From assembly GCF_900103935.1 (NCBI RefSeq), contig NZ_FNIC01000001.1:443203-507202 (forward strand): a stretch of DNA of 64,000 nt, given 5' to 3'. The first letter of the stretch is position 1; every line of letters begins with the position of its first letter. This document shows, piece after piece, positions 33,609 through 43,141 of this stretch. This DNA comes from Nocardioides szechwanensis. Its GTDB lineage: Bacteria > Actinomycetota > Actinomycetes > Propionibacteriales > Nocardioidaceae. A program made the translations under genes and the position numbers. The notes beneath the pieces are model-generated. The model was not told where the DNA came from. It searched no databases and saw only the letters and a program-made list of their open reading frames with translations.

Positions 33609-34172
33609 ATGACGCTGCACATCACCGGCGACCCTGCCGCCGACCAGGTCCTCGACGAGTCTCCGTTCGCGCTTCTCGTGGGGATGATGCTCGACCAGCA
33701 GTACCCCATGGAGCACGCGTTCCGCGGGCCGGCCAAGGTGCTGGAGCGGTTCGGGAGCGTCGACCCCGAGGCGATCGCGGCGGCCGACCCGGAGGAGTTC
33801 GCGGCGCTGTGCGCGACTCCGCCGGCGGTGCACCGTTTCCCGGGGTCGATGGCGACCCGGATGCAGGAGCTGGCGGCCCTGGTGTGCGGCCAGTACTTCG
33901 GTGAGACGGAACGGCTGTGGACCGAGGCTGAGGACGCCCAGGACCTGATGAAGCGGCTCCTCGACCTGCCCGGCTTCGGCAAGCAGAAGTCGCGGATCTT
34001 CATCGCGTTGCTCGCCAAGCGGCTCGACGTACGCCCCGCCGGGTGGGAGGAGGTCGTCGGCGACTACGCGCTGGACGGCTACCGCTCCGTGGCCGACGTG
34101 GTCGACCCCGAGTCGCTGCAGAAGGTGCGCGACCACAAGAAGCAGCAGAAGGCCGCGGCCAAGGCTGGATGA
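33609..34172 (+). CDS. HhH-GPD-type base excision DNA repair protein
   Basis: A 187-residue protein. FALLVGMMLDQQYPMEHAF corresponds to the start of the HhH-GPD fold, and LLDLPGFGKQKSRIFIALLA is the helix-hairpin-helix with L-P-G-F-G. In this actinobacterial subgroup the catalytic Asp or Lys of Nth/MutY is not evident after the hairpin and no iron-sulfur Cys cluster is present, so it may be a non-canonical glycosylase or an inactive DNA binder. The C-terminus is Lys/Ala-rich, suiting DNA contact. ATG 33609 is 7 nt after CATGAT. Confidence 0.82.
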   Translation: MTLHITGDPAADQVLDESPFALLVGMMLDQQYPMEHAFRGPAKVLERFGSVDPEAIAAADPEEFAALCATPPAVHRFPGSMATRMQELAALVCGQYFGETERLWTEAEDAQDLMKRLLDLPGFGKQKSRIFIALLAKRLDVRPAGWEEVVGDYALDGYRSVADVVDPESLQKVRDHKKQQKAAAKAG

Positions 34173-34294
34173 CCCGCGTGGGCCGGTGTCCGGGTCTGTG
34201 TCATGACCTCACCCGGCCCGTGGCAGAATGACAACGCGGCTCTTGACGTTACCGGGCCTTGCCGCGCCCTACGCCAGTTTGACGAGAGGTGTTC

Positions 34295-35859
<1,565 letters not shown>

Positions 35860-35872
<13 letters not shown>

Positions 35873-36585
35873 CGCGGTACGAAGAGCCGCACGGTGCGGG
35901 CAGGCCCCACGCCGCCCTCCGTGTGGGTCCGCACCGTGAAGCGATGCCACCCTGGCGAGAGCCGGCGGTAGGTCTCGCCCAGGATGAAACCACCGGGTGG
36001 CCCGACGCGGGTCCATCTCGGGGGACGCCGCGGGGTACGGACGACGTAGCGCGGACAGCAGCTGGTGTGGAGGGCGGGTTGCCCCCAAGCCACCCGCGCT
36101 GATCGCCCCCCGACGAGATTGGCCCTGAGCCGCGGCACCGGACCCGGCGGGATGGGACCGAGCACCATGGTGGTCAGCTCGCTGGTGTTGCCCTCCAGGT
36201 CACGGGCGTAGAACGTGAGGTCGGTCGTCCCACGGGGCACTTCGATGCTGAGTGCGTAGTCGACCTCCGTGTAGACGTCGTTCCCATAGGAGATGAACCA
36301 GCCGTGCGGCACGAAACCTGTGCCGTCGTCGTAGACGTGCTCCTCGACCACGGTGTCGCCGATCCGCGCGCCGAGCACGGCGAGGTCGTCACCGGGCTCG
36401 AGGTTGCCGAAGACCTCGGCGTAGACGCGACGGCAGCTCGTCTCCTCGCCGTAGCACGGGTTGAGGTCGATCTGGGGCGGGGTCGTGTCCGGAGGCTCGT
36501 CGGCCGAGGCGACCGCCCGTGGCACCAGCGCCAGCCCGGTCATCAGCATCATCAGAACCAGCGCGCGGGTCACCCGAGTCGTCAC
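35860..36585 (-). CDS. Secreted hypothetical protein
   Basis: A 241-residue exported protein with a signal peptide of about 28 residues ending near AVASADE. The mature part is Pro-, Arg- and Gly-rich with two or three Cys pairs ([12 protein letters not shown] near 42-53 and HTSCCPRY near 180). [19 protein letters not shown] looks like an Ig- or fibronectin-like strand region. No named family. GTG 36585 lies 6 nt after TAGCAT (36597-36592), a leaderless start. It is convergent with sigA. Confidence 0.65.
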
Positions 36586-36624
36586 CCAGCGATGCTAACC
36601 CGACCCACGGCCCGGCCTGACAGC

Positions 36625-36960
36625 TCAGCGGCGGGTACGTCGAACCCGGCGGCGTAGCTGGAGGATCCGCAGCGTCCCGGCCAGCCCCGCCAGGAACAGT
36701 CCGGCCAGGGCGGCGACCAGGAGCGCAACCGCGACCGGCACCTGCCCGTCCCAGGCCAGGAACGAGACCGTGGTCTTTCGAGTGTTCTGGGCGATGAAGA
36801 TGATCAGCAGGAGGAGCACCAGGCCCAGGCTGACCACGGCTGCCCACAGGCCGCTGGTCCGAGACCCGCGCAACGGGTCGTCCCCGTCCGTGCGGGGGTG
36901 CACCTCGATCGGCGTCTGCTTGCCGGGCAGGTGGTCGCGTGGGTCGGGGGTCTCGGTCAC
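36625..36960 (-). CDS. LapA-domain (DUF1049) membrane protein
   Basis: A 111-residue protein with a polar ~38-residue N-terminus, two membrane helices (about 40-60 and 75-100) and a strongly basic tail, RRRVRRTRR. The IIFIAQNTRKTTVSFLAW segment between the helices is the LapA/YciM-partner signature. In enterobacteria LapA helps control lipopolysaccharide synthesis; in Actinobacteria the role is unknown. GTG 36960 is 5 nt after TACCGT. Confidence 0.8.
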   Translation of the reverse strand: MTETPDPRDHLPGKQTPIEVHPRTDGDDPLRGSRTSGLWAAVVSLGLVLLLLIIFIAQNTRKTTVSFLAWDGQVPVAVALLVAALAGLFLAGLAGTLRILQLRRRVRRTRR

Positions 36961-37004
36961 GTGTGACGGTACCCACGCAGTCGCGACCCAGTCGGCCCTG
37001 TGCC

Positions 37005-37667
37005 TCAGGTCAGCTGCCGGTTGCCCCGGTTGTCGCTCAGGGCGAAGCCGTGGTGCACGGACCAGGTGAGGGCCTGGCTGCGGCTGGTGACCCCCATCTT
37101 GCGGTAGGCCGAGCGGATGTAGGTCTTGACCGAGTTGATGCTCAAGAACAGCTCCCGGGCGATCTGCTCGTTGCTGAGACCCATGGCGATCATGCTGACG
37201 ACCTGCACCTCGCGCGCGGACAGCCCCTCGGCGCGCCCGAGCGTGGCGGAGTTGCCTGTGTAGTCGACGGCCTCCACCGAGGCGTCGCCGGCGAGGTCAC
37301 CGGCGGCTGCCGCCCAGATCACGTCGGTGAGCTCCGCGGTGTCGGCTGAGAGGGAGACGACACCGTCGACACCCCGGTCGATGGCGCGTGCGGCCAGGTC
37401 CGGGCGGAGGTCGCGAGCCACGGCCACGACCGCCGCGTGGGTCTCCTTGACGAGCCAGTCGAGGTCCTTGCCCTCGCCTCGGTTGAGCGCGGCCACGTCG
37501 TAGAGGGCGACGTCGATGCCGGGGTCGATCGCTTGCGTGAGCGAGCGGCCGAGCAGCTCGACCCTCGGGGCGAGCTCGGCCACGACGGAGGCGAGGCCGC
37601 GGTAGACGACGTCTGCCTCGGTGACGATCGCGAGCCGGATCGGTCGGAGGTGCTGATCAAGTGACAA
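37005..37667 (-). CDS. LuxR-type response regulator transcription factor
   Basis: About 220 residues. The N-terminal half is a receiver-like fold (RLAIVTEADVVYRGLASVVAE) in which the phosphoacceptor region reads DVALYDVAALN, so the usual Asp sits in an altered context; acidic residues near the start (E-A-D) resemble the metal pocket only partly. The C-terminal NarL/LuxR HTH is LSAREVQVVSMIAMGLSNEQ and FLSINSVKTYIRSAYRKMGV, fully conserved. The start is uncertain: a TTG at 37667 gives standard family length and has GAAGG about 9 nt upstream, while an upstream ATG near 37742 would add about 25 residues. It is divergent from a secreted protein gene, and inverted repeats lie between them. No histidine kinase is adjacent. 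Confidence 0.78.
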   Translation of the reverse strand: MSLDQHLRPIRLAIVTEADVVYRGLASVVAELAPRVELLGRSLTQAIDPGIDVALYDVAALNRGEGKDLDWLVKETHAAVVAVARDLRPDLAARAIDRGVDGVVSLSADTAELTDVIWAAAAGDLAGDASVEAVDYTGNSATLGRAEGLSAREVQVVSMIAMGLSNEQIARELFLSINSVKTYIRSAYRKMGVTSRSQALTWSVHHGFALSDNRGNRQLT

Positions 37668-37750
37668 GGAAACCGCCTTCGGTGACGAACCCCAGTGACT
37701 GGAACGACATTTTCCCCGAGACCAACAACAATCGTCAGGCGTCATTCCCC

Positions 37751-37837
37751 GCATCAGGTGGCCCAAAACCTCCGCAAGGTAAAAGTCTCCGCGTGCGCTC
37801 TGCAACCTTCGGGGGCAAAGATGCATCTACCTGATGC
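37751..37837. promoter_or_regulatory. Inverted-repeat cluster between LuxR regulator and secreted protein
   Basis: GCATCAGGT (37751-37759) and ACCTGATGC (37829-37837) are perfect 9-bp inverted repeats 69 nt apart. Within the second copy GCATC-TACCT-GATGC forms a 5-5-5 inverted repeat, next to the palindrome AGATGCATCT (37819-37828). These are candidate binding sites for the divergent LuxR regulator. The rest of the gap holds an A-rich stretch near 37780 that may be a -10 element. Confidence 0.45.
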
Positions 37838-37861
37838 CAGCCCCTCACCCAGGAGACTCTG

Positions 37862-38416
37862 ATGACCGTCAGCACCGTTGCCCGCGCCGCAGCCCTCGCC
37901 GGCGTCGCCGTACTCACCCTCGGCCTCGCCGGGCCGGCCTTTGCCGAGAGTACGTCGCAGACCGACCCCGCCGACGTGGGAGGCGCCTCGCTCACCGACA
38001 TCCGCAAGGTGACGCTCAACCACGGGACCGAGCAGGTCATCACGAAGGTGCGGTTCACCGACCTCCAGGAGACCTCCGAAGCGGGACCGTCGGGGATGAC
38101 GATCTACTTCGACACCCGTCCTGGTCGGAAGGGACCGGAGTTCCGCCTCGACACCGGTCTCCAGTCCGGCACCGACTACCAGCTCAGCCGCGTCCAGGGC
38201 TGGACGTCGCCGGGGGAGCCCCTCAGCTGCGACCACTCGCTCAGGCTCGGGTGGGCCACCGACGTCGCCACCCTGCGGGTCGCCCGCACGTGCCTGGGCA
38301 ACCCGGCGAAGGTGCGCGTCGCGGTCAAGATGGTCGACCTGTACGACGGCAGCCACCCGGTCACCGACTGGCTGGGCAACCCGCGCTCCTTCACGGACCG
38401 GGTCGCCAAGGGCTGA
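37862..38416 (+). CDS. Secreted hypothetical protein
   Basis: A 184-residue exported protein with a signal peptide of about 29 residues ending AGPAFAES. The mature part is a beta-rich domain with a Cys pair (LSCDHSLR and ARTCLGN) and no recognised family. ATG 37862 is preceded by AGGAG 6 nt upstream, a clear ribosome-binding site, unlike most neighbours. Its position opposite the LuxR regulator and the shared inverted repeats suggest that it is that regulator's target. Confidence 0.72.
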   Translation: MTVSTVARAAALAGVAVLTLGLAGPAFAESTSQTDPADVGGASLTDIRKVTLNHGTEQVITKVRFTDLQETSEAGPSGMTIYFDTRPGRKGPEFRLDTGLQSGTDYQLSRVQGWTSPGEPLSCDHSLRLGWATDVATLRVARTCLGNPAKVRVAVKMVDLYDGSHPVTDWLGNPRSFTDRVAKG

Positions 38417-38443
38417 TCAGCCCCACCGGTCAACCCGCACCGG

Positions 38444-39277
38444 TCAACCCAGTGCGACGAGCGTGACCGTGACCGCGCACAGGCCCAGGCCCACCGCCTG
38501 GGCCTTGTGCACGTGCTCACGGAGCACGGTCGCGGCGAGCACGACCGTGAAGGCCGGGTAGAGCGACGTGATCACCGCCGCCACCGTCAGGTGGCCGTCG
38601 CGGGAGGCGGCCAGGAACAGCGCAGTGGCGGCCGCTCCGAGGCAGCCGCTGACGATCCCGAGCAGGGCCGCACCCTGGCGCGGCACCCAGGCCACCCCCA
38701 GGGCGGTCGCCACCGCGACCACCACGACCGAGGCGACGAGCTGGTTGAGGGCCAGCGGCAGCAGCCCGGCGTCTTCGGGGATCTGCGCCAGCGCGGCGAA
38801 GAGCGTGCCGAAGCCGACGCCCGCGAGGATCCCGTCGACGAGACCGGACCCGGGCGCGACCGCGTCGGCCGCCCGTGGCTCGCGCGCCACCATCCAGATC
38901 GCGGGCACCGCCACCGCGATGCCCAGCCAGACCAGCAGGCTCGGTCGTTCACCCAGTGCCAGCCCCACCACGATCGGGAGCAGGGCGGCACCCACGCCAG
39001 AGACCGGCGCCACCACGCCCATCCGGCCTGCGGAGAGGCCGCGGTAGAGGAACGCCGTACCCAGTCCGTTGCCGAGGCCCGCGAGGAGCGTCCAGCCGAG
39101 GACGGCGCGCCCGAAGGTGCCGCCGTCGAGCAGGCCGACGACCAGGAACGGGACGGCGCCCGCGAGCTGGCCCACGAGCGCGATCGTCCACGGCGTGACG
39201 CGCTTGGAGGCCACTCCGCCGACGAAGTCGGACAGGCCGTAGGACGCCGCGGCCAGCAGCGAGAGCAGGACAGCCAT
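38444..39277 (-). CDS. EamA/DMT family transporter
   Basis: A 277-residue protein with about ten membrane helices in two EamA repeats. The start LLAAASYGLSDFVGGVASKR and the mid-protein VAPVSGVGAALLPIVVGLALGERP are typical, with the conserved Pro, Gly and Glu. DMT exporters move amino acids or small metabolites; no substrate hint exists here. The ATG at 39277 is 2 bp after the DUF456 stop, so the two membrane proteins form one operon. Confidence 0.87.
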   Translation of the reverse strand: MAVLLSLLAAASYGLSDFVGGVASKRVTPWTIALVGQLAGAVPFLVVGLLDGGTFGRAVLGWTLLAGLGNGLGTAFLYRGLSAGRMGVVAPVSGVGAALLPIVVGLALGERPSLLVWLGIAVAVPAIWMVAREPRAADAVAPGSGLVDGILAGVGFGTLFAALAQIPEDAGLLPLALNQLVASVVVVAVATALGVAWVPRQGAALLGIVSGCLGAAATALFLAASRDGHLTVAAVITSLYPAFTVVLAATVLREHVHKAQAVGLGLCAVTVTLVALG

Positions 39278-39279
39278 GG

Positions 39280-39756
39280 TCAGGTGAGGAGGACGCCGAC
39301 GACCCAGGTGCCGGCCGCGAGCACGCCCGCGACCAGCTCGATCAGGATGCTGAGCCCGACCGCCTTCAGGGCGTGCTTGGTGGACGGCCACGCCTGGGCC
39401 GAGCCGACCCGCCGGTGCTCGGCGAGATAGATGCCGAGGACGAAGCCCAGGAAGATGCCGACCACGGGGACCACGAAGAAGCCGACGATCGCGAGGCCGG
39501 CCCCGGCCCACTGGGTCGAGGCGGGGATGCCGGCGCTCTTGAGCCGCTTGCCGGGCACGGCGTACTTCACCACGGTGCCCACGGCCAGCAGCACGGTCAC
39601 CACGGCGAACACGACCCAGGCGATCGACCCACCGACGTCGAGGGCCCAGATGAGCACGCCGCCGAGGATGAGCACCGAGCCGGGCAGGACGGGGACCAGG
39701 ATGCCGGCCAGGCCGACCGCGACCAGGAGCGCGACGAGGACTTCGGTGAGGCTCAC
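39280..39756 (-). CDS. DUF456 family membrane protein
   Basis: A 158-residue protein with about four helices. AGILVPVLPGSVLILGGVLIW is the family N-terminal signature (P-x-x-P-G), then KYAVPGKRLKSAGIPAST and FVVPVVGIFLGFVLG. Function unknown. I prefer GTG 39756 (CAGGGT 7 nt upstream) over GTG 39765. It lies in an operon with the EamA transporter. Confidence 0.85.
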   Translation of the reverse strand: MSLTEVLVALLVAVGLAGILVPVLPGSVLILGGVLIWALDVGGSIAWVVFAVVTVLLAVGTVVKYAVPGKRLKSAGIPASTQWAGAGLAIVGFFVVPVVGIFLGFVLGIYLAEHRRVGSAQAWPSTKHALKAVGLSILIELVAGVLAAGTWVVGVLLT

Positions 39757-39792
39757 GCCGCACACCCTGTCATGCGAGTCGTCGGTAAATAG

Positions 39793-39826
39793 CCGATGGC
39801 CCCGGACTCGCGTCGGGGGCCATCGG
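39793..39826 (-). terminator. Terminator of the DUF7455 gene
   Basis: An 11-bp stem (39793-39803 with 39816-39826) with a 12-nt loop lies 21 bp beyond the DUF7455 stop on the minus strand; the following minus-strand sequence has a short ATTTA. Confidence 0.65.
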
Positions 39827-39846
39827 GGAGTCGGTGGGTGGCGGTG

Positions 39847-40077
39847 TCAGCGCTCGGCACTCGGCGTCGTTGCCGGGGTGTTGGTGAGCTTGTGGGTCTC
39901 GTCGACCACGTTGACGGCGACCTCTTTGAGCTTGTCTCCGTGCTCACGCGCGTGGTGCGCGCAAAACAGGAGCTCGCCGCCGGCGTGGAGCTCGACACGC
40001 AGGTAGGCCTGCGCACCGCAACGGTCGCAGCGGTCCTCGGCAGTCAGAGGAGCACTAGGGGCAACAGCAGTTGTCAC
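39847..40077 (-). CDS. DUF7455 domain protein, small zinc-ribbon-like
   Basis: A 76-residue soluble protein with CDRCGAQAYLRV and FCAHHAREH, giving C-x2-C and C-x2-H pairs that should bind one zinc. The N- and C-termini are Ala/Thr/Pro-rich and disordered. The small family is conserved in Actinobacteria, commonly near sigA and parE as here. GTG 40077 has a GAGG a few nt upstream. Function unknown; nucleic-acid or RNA polymerase contact is only a guess. Confidence 0.82.
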   Translation of the reverse strand: MTTAVAPSAPLTAEDRCDRCGAQAYLRVELHAGGELLFCAHHAREHGDKLKEVAVNVVDETHKLTNTPATTPSAER

Positions 40078-40494
40078 TTCGGCCTCGTTTCTCGGGTGGT
40101 GTCCTAGTCAACGTAGCGAGGGAGACCAACATTCCCTGCATCGCGTGTCCTGGGCCTTTGATCCAATCACGGTGATGGTTCCCCAGGAGGACGATTTCCA
40201 TGCCGTGGACGCCGGCCTGTGGAAAAGGCCCCGTTGGAAGCTCGGGGAGAGACACCTTGTTGAGTTTGACGTCCGAGAGGTGACCTGAGTTGCCGAACGG
40301 TGACACCGAGCACCGATCGTGTCCACATCGTGACGTGAGCCCCGGCTGCGAGCTTCCGCTCACCGTAAGGCGGGTCCGGCGAGCGAGCCTTCACCGGCCT
40401 CCGGCGTGTCGCAGGTAGATTCGGAGCCGGAGAACCACCGGATTTCGTCCCCCCGTTTCAGTACCCAGCTCATTCCGCTGCCAGGAGCCCCACG
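40078..40494. other. Intergenic region between DUF7455 gene and parE
   Basis: A TACGTT on the minus strand near 40112 may drive the DUF7455 gene. TAGATT at 40416-40421 fits a parE -10 element and would leave a leader of about 67 nt ending with AGGAG (40483-40487). Two short plus-strand frames exist: 40145-40264 (39 codons) and 40200-40289 (29 codons), the latter with a perfect AGGAGG 9 nt upstream. Their third-position GC is lower than that of neighbouring genes and neither resembles a known protein, so I do not call them genes. One TGTGGAAAA site (40219) resembles a DnaA box weakly. Confidence 0.4.
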
Positions 40495-42558
40495 ATCGCC
40501 GACAACACCTACAACGCCGCTCACCTCCTCGTCCTCGAGGGACTGGAGGCGGTGCGCAAGCGTCCCGGCATGTACATCGGCTCGACCGACACCCGCGGCC
40601 TCATGCACTGCCTGTGGGAGATCATCGACAACGGGGTCGACGAGGCACTCGCCGGCTCGGCCCACCGCGTCGAGGTCACGCTCCACGCCGACGACTCGGT
40701 CGAGGTGCACGACGACGGCCGGGGCATCCCGACCGACAAGGAGCCCAAGACCGGGCTGCCCGGGGTCGAGGTGGTGGCCACCAAGCTCCACGCCGGCGGC
40801 AAGTTCGGCGGCGGTTCCTACGTCGCCACCGGCGGGCTGCACGGCGTCGGACTCTCCGTCGTCAACGCGCTCTCCGCGCGGATGGACATCGACGTCGACC
40901 GCACGCCGTCCCAGCAGGGGCTGAGCTTCCACCGAGGGGTGCCGGGCGTCTTCGCCGGCGACGGTCCCGACGCGGCGTTCACCCCCCAGTCGGGGCTCAC
41001 CCGCAAGGGCAAGCGCGTCGCCAAGGGCAAGACCGGCACGCTGATCCGGTTCTGGCCCGACCGCCAGATCTTCACCAAGGACGCGCGGTTCGAGTTCGAG
41101 GGGCTGCTCGGCCGGGCCCGGCAGACGTCGTTCATCGTGCCCGGGCTCGAGCTCGTCATCCGCGACCTCCGGGGCGACACCCCCGTCGAGGAGAAGTTCC
41201 GCCACGACGGCGGCATCGCCGAGTTCGCCGAGTACCTCTCGCACGACGAGCCGGTCACCGAGGTGCTGCGGCTGCAGGGCAGCGACACCTTCACCGAGAC
41301 CGTGCCGATGCTCGACGTCAAGGGCCACATGACGCCCCAGGAGGTCGAGCGTGAGCTGACGGTCGACATCGCCGCGCGCTGGGGCACCGGTTACGACACC
41401 GAGCTGCGCTCCTTCGTCAACGTGATCGCCACGCCCAAGGGCGGCACCCACGTGAGCGGCTTCGAGTCGGCCCTCACCAAGACGTTCAACGACGCCATGC
41501 GCGCCACCAAGGCGCTCCGGGTCAACGACGACGACGTGATCAAGGACGACGTGCTCGAGGGGCTGACGGCGGTCGTGACGGTCCGTCTGGCCGAGCCGCA
41601 GTTCGAGGGTCAGACCAAGGAGATCCTCGGCACCCCTGCCGCGCGCTCCGTCGTACGACGGGTCGTTTCAGGGGAGCTGAAGAAGTTCCTGACCTCGACC
41701 AAGCGGGCCGAGAAGGCGCAGGCCAAGCTCCTCATGGAGAAGGTCGTCGCCGCGTCCAAGACCCGTCTGGCGGCGCGTCAGCACAAGGAGACCCAGCGTC
41801 GCAAGAACGCCCTGGAGTCCTCGGCCCTGCCGTCCAAGCTGGCCGACTGCCGCGCCAACGACAACGACCGCACCGAGCTGTTCATCGTCGAGGGTGACTC
41901 CGCACTCGGCACCGCCAAGCTGGCGCGCAACGCGGAGTTCCAGGCGCTGCTGCCGATCCGCGGCAAGATCCTCAACGTCCAGAAGGCGTCCGTGGGCGAC
42001 ATGCTCAAGAACGCCGAGTGCGCCTCGATCATCCAGGTCGTCGGCGCCGGCTCCGGACGCACCTTCGACCTCGAGGCCCGGCGCTACGGCCGGATCATCT
42101 TCATGGCCGACGCCGACTCCGACGGCGCCCACATCCGGTGCCTGCTGGCCACCTTGTTCTTCAAGTACATGCCCGAGCTGATCCACGAGGGACGCATCTA
42201 CTCCGCTGTGCCCCCGCTGCACCGCATCGAGATCTCGGCGCCCAAGAAGGGCCAGGAGAAGTATGTCTACACCTACTCCGACGACGAGCTGCAGCGAAAG
42301 CTCGCGGAGCTCAAGAAGAAGAACGTGAAGTGGAAGGACCCGGTCCAGCGCTACAAGGGCCTCGGTGAGATGGACGCCGACCAGCTGGCCGAGACCACCA
42401 TGGACCCCCGCCACCGCACCCTGCGCCGGATCACCGTCGACGACGCCGACGTTGCCTCGCAGGTCTTCGAGCTGCTGATGGGTTCCGACGTCGCTCCCCG
42501 CAAGGAGTTCATCGTGCAGGGTGCCTACGAGGTCGACGTGGAGTCGCTCGACGCCTGA
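40495..42558 (+). CDS. parE: DNA topoisomerase IV subunit B / GyrB-type ATPase subunit
   Basis: A 687-residue type IIA topoisomerase ATPase subunit. The GHKL ATPase motifs are WEIIDNGVDEAL, DDGRGIP and TGGLHGVG; the TOPRIM motifs are EGDSALGTAK and DADSDGAHI. It pairs with ParC (45680-48160) to decatenate chromosomes. Start choice: the conserved arm AAHLLVLEGLEAVRKRPGM is in frame from 40501, but there is no ATG, GTG or TTG upstream of it before position 40387. The only site with a ribosome-binding sequence at correct distance (AGGAG 40483-40487, 7 nt) is ATC at 40495. A GTG at 40552 would delete about 19 conserved residues. An AUC start is therefore inferred. Confidence 0.9.
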   Translation: MADNTYNAAHLLVLEGLEAVRKRPGMYIGSTDTRGLMHCLWEIIDNGVDEALAGSAHRVEVTLHADDSVEVHDDGRGIPTDKEPKTGLPGVEVVATKLHAGGKFGGGSYVATGGLHGVGLSVVNALSARMDIDVDRTPSQQGLSFHRGVPGVFAGDGPDAAFTPQSGLTRKGKRVAKGKTGTLIRFWPDRQIFTKDARFEFEGLLGRARQTSFIVPGLELVIRDLRGDTPVEEKFRHDGGIAEFAEYLSHDEPVTEVLRLQGSDTFTETVPMLDVKGHMTPQEVERELTVDIAARWGTGYDTELRSFVNVIATPKGGTHVSGFESALTKTFNDAMRATKALRVNDDDVIKDDVLEGLTAVVTVRLAEPQFEGQTKEILGTPAARSVVRRVVSGELKKFLTSTKRAEKAQAKLLMEKVVAASKTRLAARQHKETQRRKNALESSALPSKLADCRANDNDRTELFIVEGDSALGTAKLARNAEFQALLPIRGKILNVQKASVGDMLKNAECASIIQVVGAGSGRTFDLEARRYGRIIFMADADSDGAHIRCLLATLFFKYMPELIHEGRIYSAVPPLHRIEISAPKKGQEKYVYTYSDDELQRKLAELKKKNVKWKDPVQRYKGLGEMDADQLAETTMDPRHRTLRRITVDDADVASQVFELLMGSDVAPRKEFIVQGAYEVDVESLDA

Positions 42559-42579
42559 GTGGCGCGCCGCCGCGAGCCG

Positions 42580-43074
42580 TCAGACGTGCTGCTCGAGCAG
42601 GCCGGTGTCGACGTCGTAGACGAAGCCGCCGACGACGGTGGACTCGGGGATCAGCGGGTGGGCGCGGATCTTGGCGATGTCGTCGGTGAGGGCCTGGAGC
42701 TGGTCGGTGATCACACCGAAGCTCTGCCACGACGCGTCCTGGCCCGAGGACTCGGAGATCCGAGTCCGGAGCTCCTCCTCGGTGTGGCTGGCCATGGCGC
42801 ACCGGGTGTGGGGTACGACGAGGATGCGGTGCACGCCGAGCAGGTGGGTGCCGAGCACCAGCGCCTCGAGGGCCTGCGGGGTGATCCGGCCACCGGGGTT
42901 ACGGAAGATCTTGGCGTCGCCGGGCTTGAGCCCGACCATCCCCAGCGGGTCGATCCGGGAGTCCATGCAGGTCACGATGGCGACCCCGGCATGGGCCACG
43001 CCGTCGAACCCGCCGAGGGCGAAGTCGGAGGCGAACTCTCGGTTGGCGGTCATCAGGTCGTCGAAGTCGGCCAT
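42580..43074 (-). CDS. Beta-carbonic anhydrase
   Basis: A 164-residue beta-class enzyme hydrating CO2. Zinc ligands are Cys36 (VTCMDSRID), His89 and Cys92 (PHTRCAM), with the Asp38-Arg40 dyad intact. It is shorter than plant-type enzymes and fits the compact actinobacterial type. ATG 43074 is 7 nt after TAGGTT (43087-43082), leaderless. It is convergent with parE, 21 bp away, with no clear terminator between. Confidence 0.93.
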   Translation of the reverse strand: MADFDDLMTANREFASDFALGGFDGVAHAGVAIVTCMDSRIDPLGMVGLKPGDAKIFRNPGGRITPQALEALVLGTHLLGVHRILVVPHTRCAMASHTEEELRTRISESSGQDASWQSFGVITDQLQALTDDIAKIRAHPLIPESTVVGGFVYDVDTGLLEQHV

Positions 43075-43141
43075 GAGCGCGAACCTAGCGGACCTGGGTC
43101 ACCGCGGCGTGCCATAGGCGCGGATGTGGACGTGGTCTTGC

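Noticed and set aside
40145..40289. Two short plus-strand frames upstream of parE, one with a perfect AGGAGG
   Set aside because: Third-position GC is below that of real genes here, the frames overlap each other, and neither product resembles a known protein.
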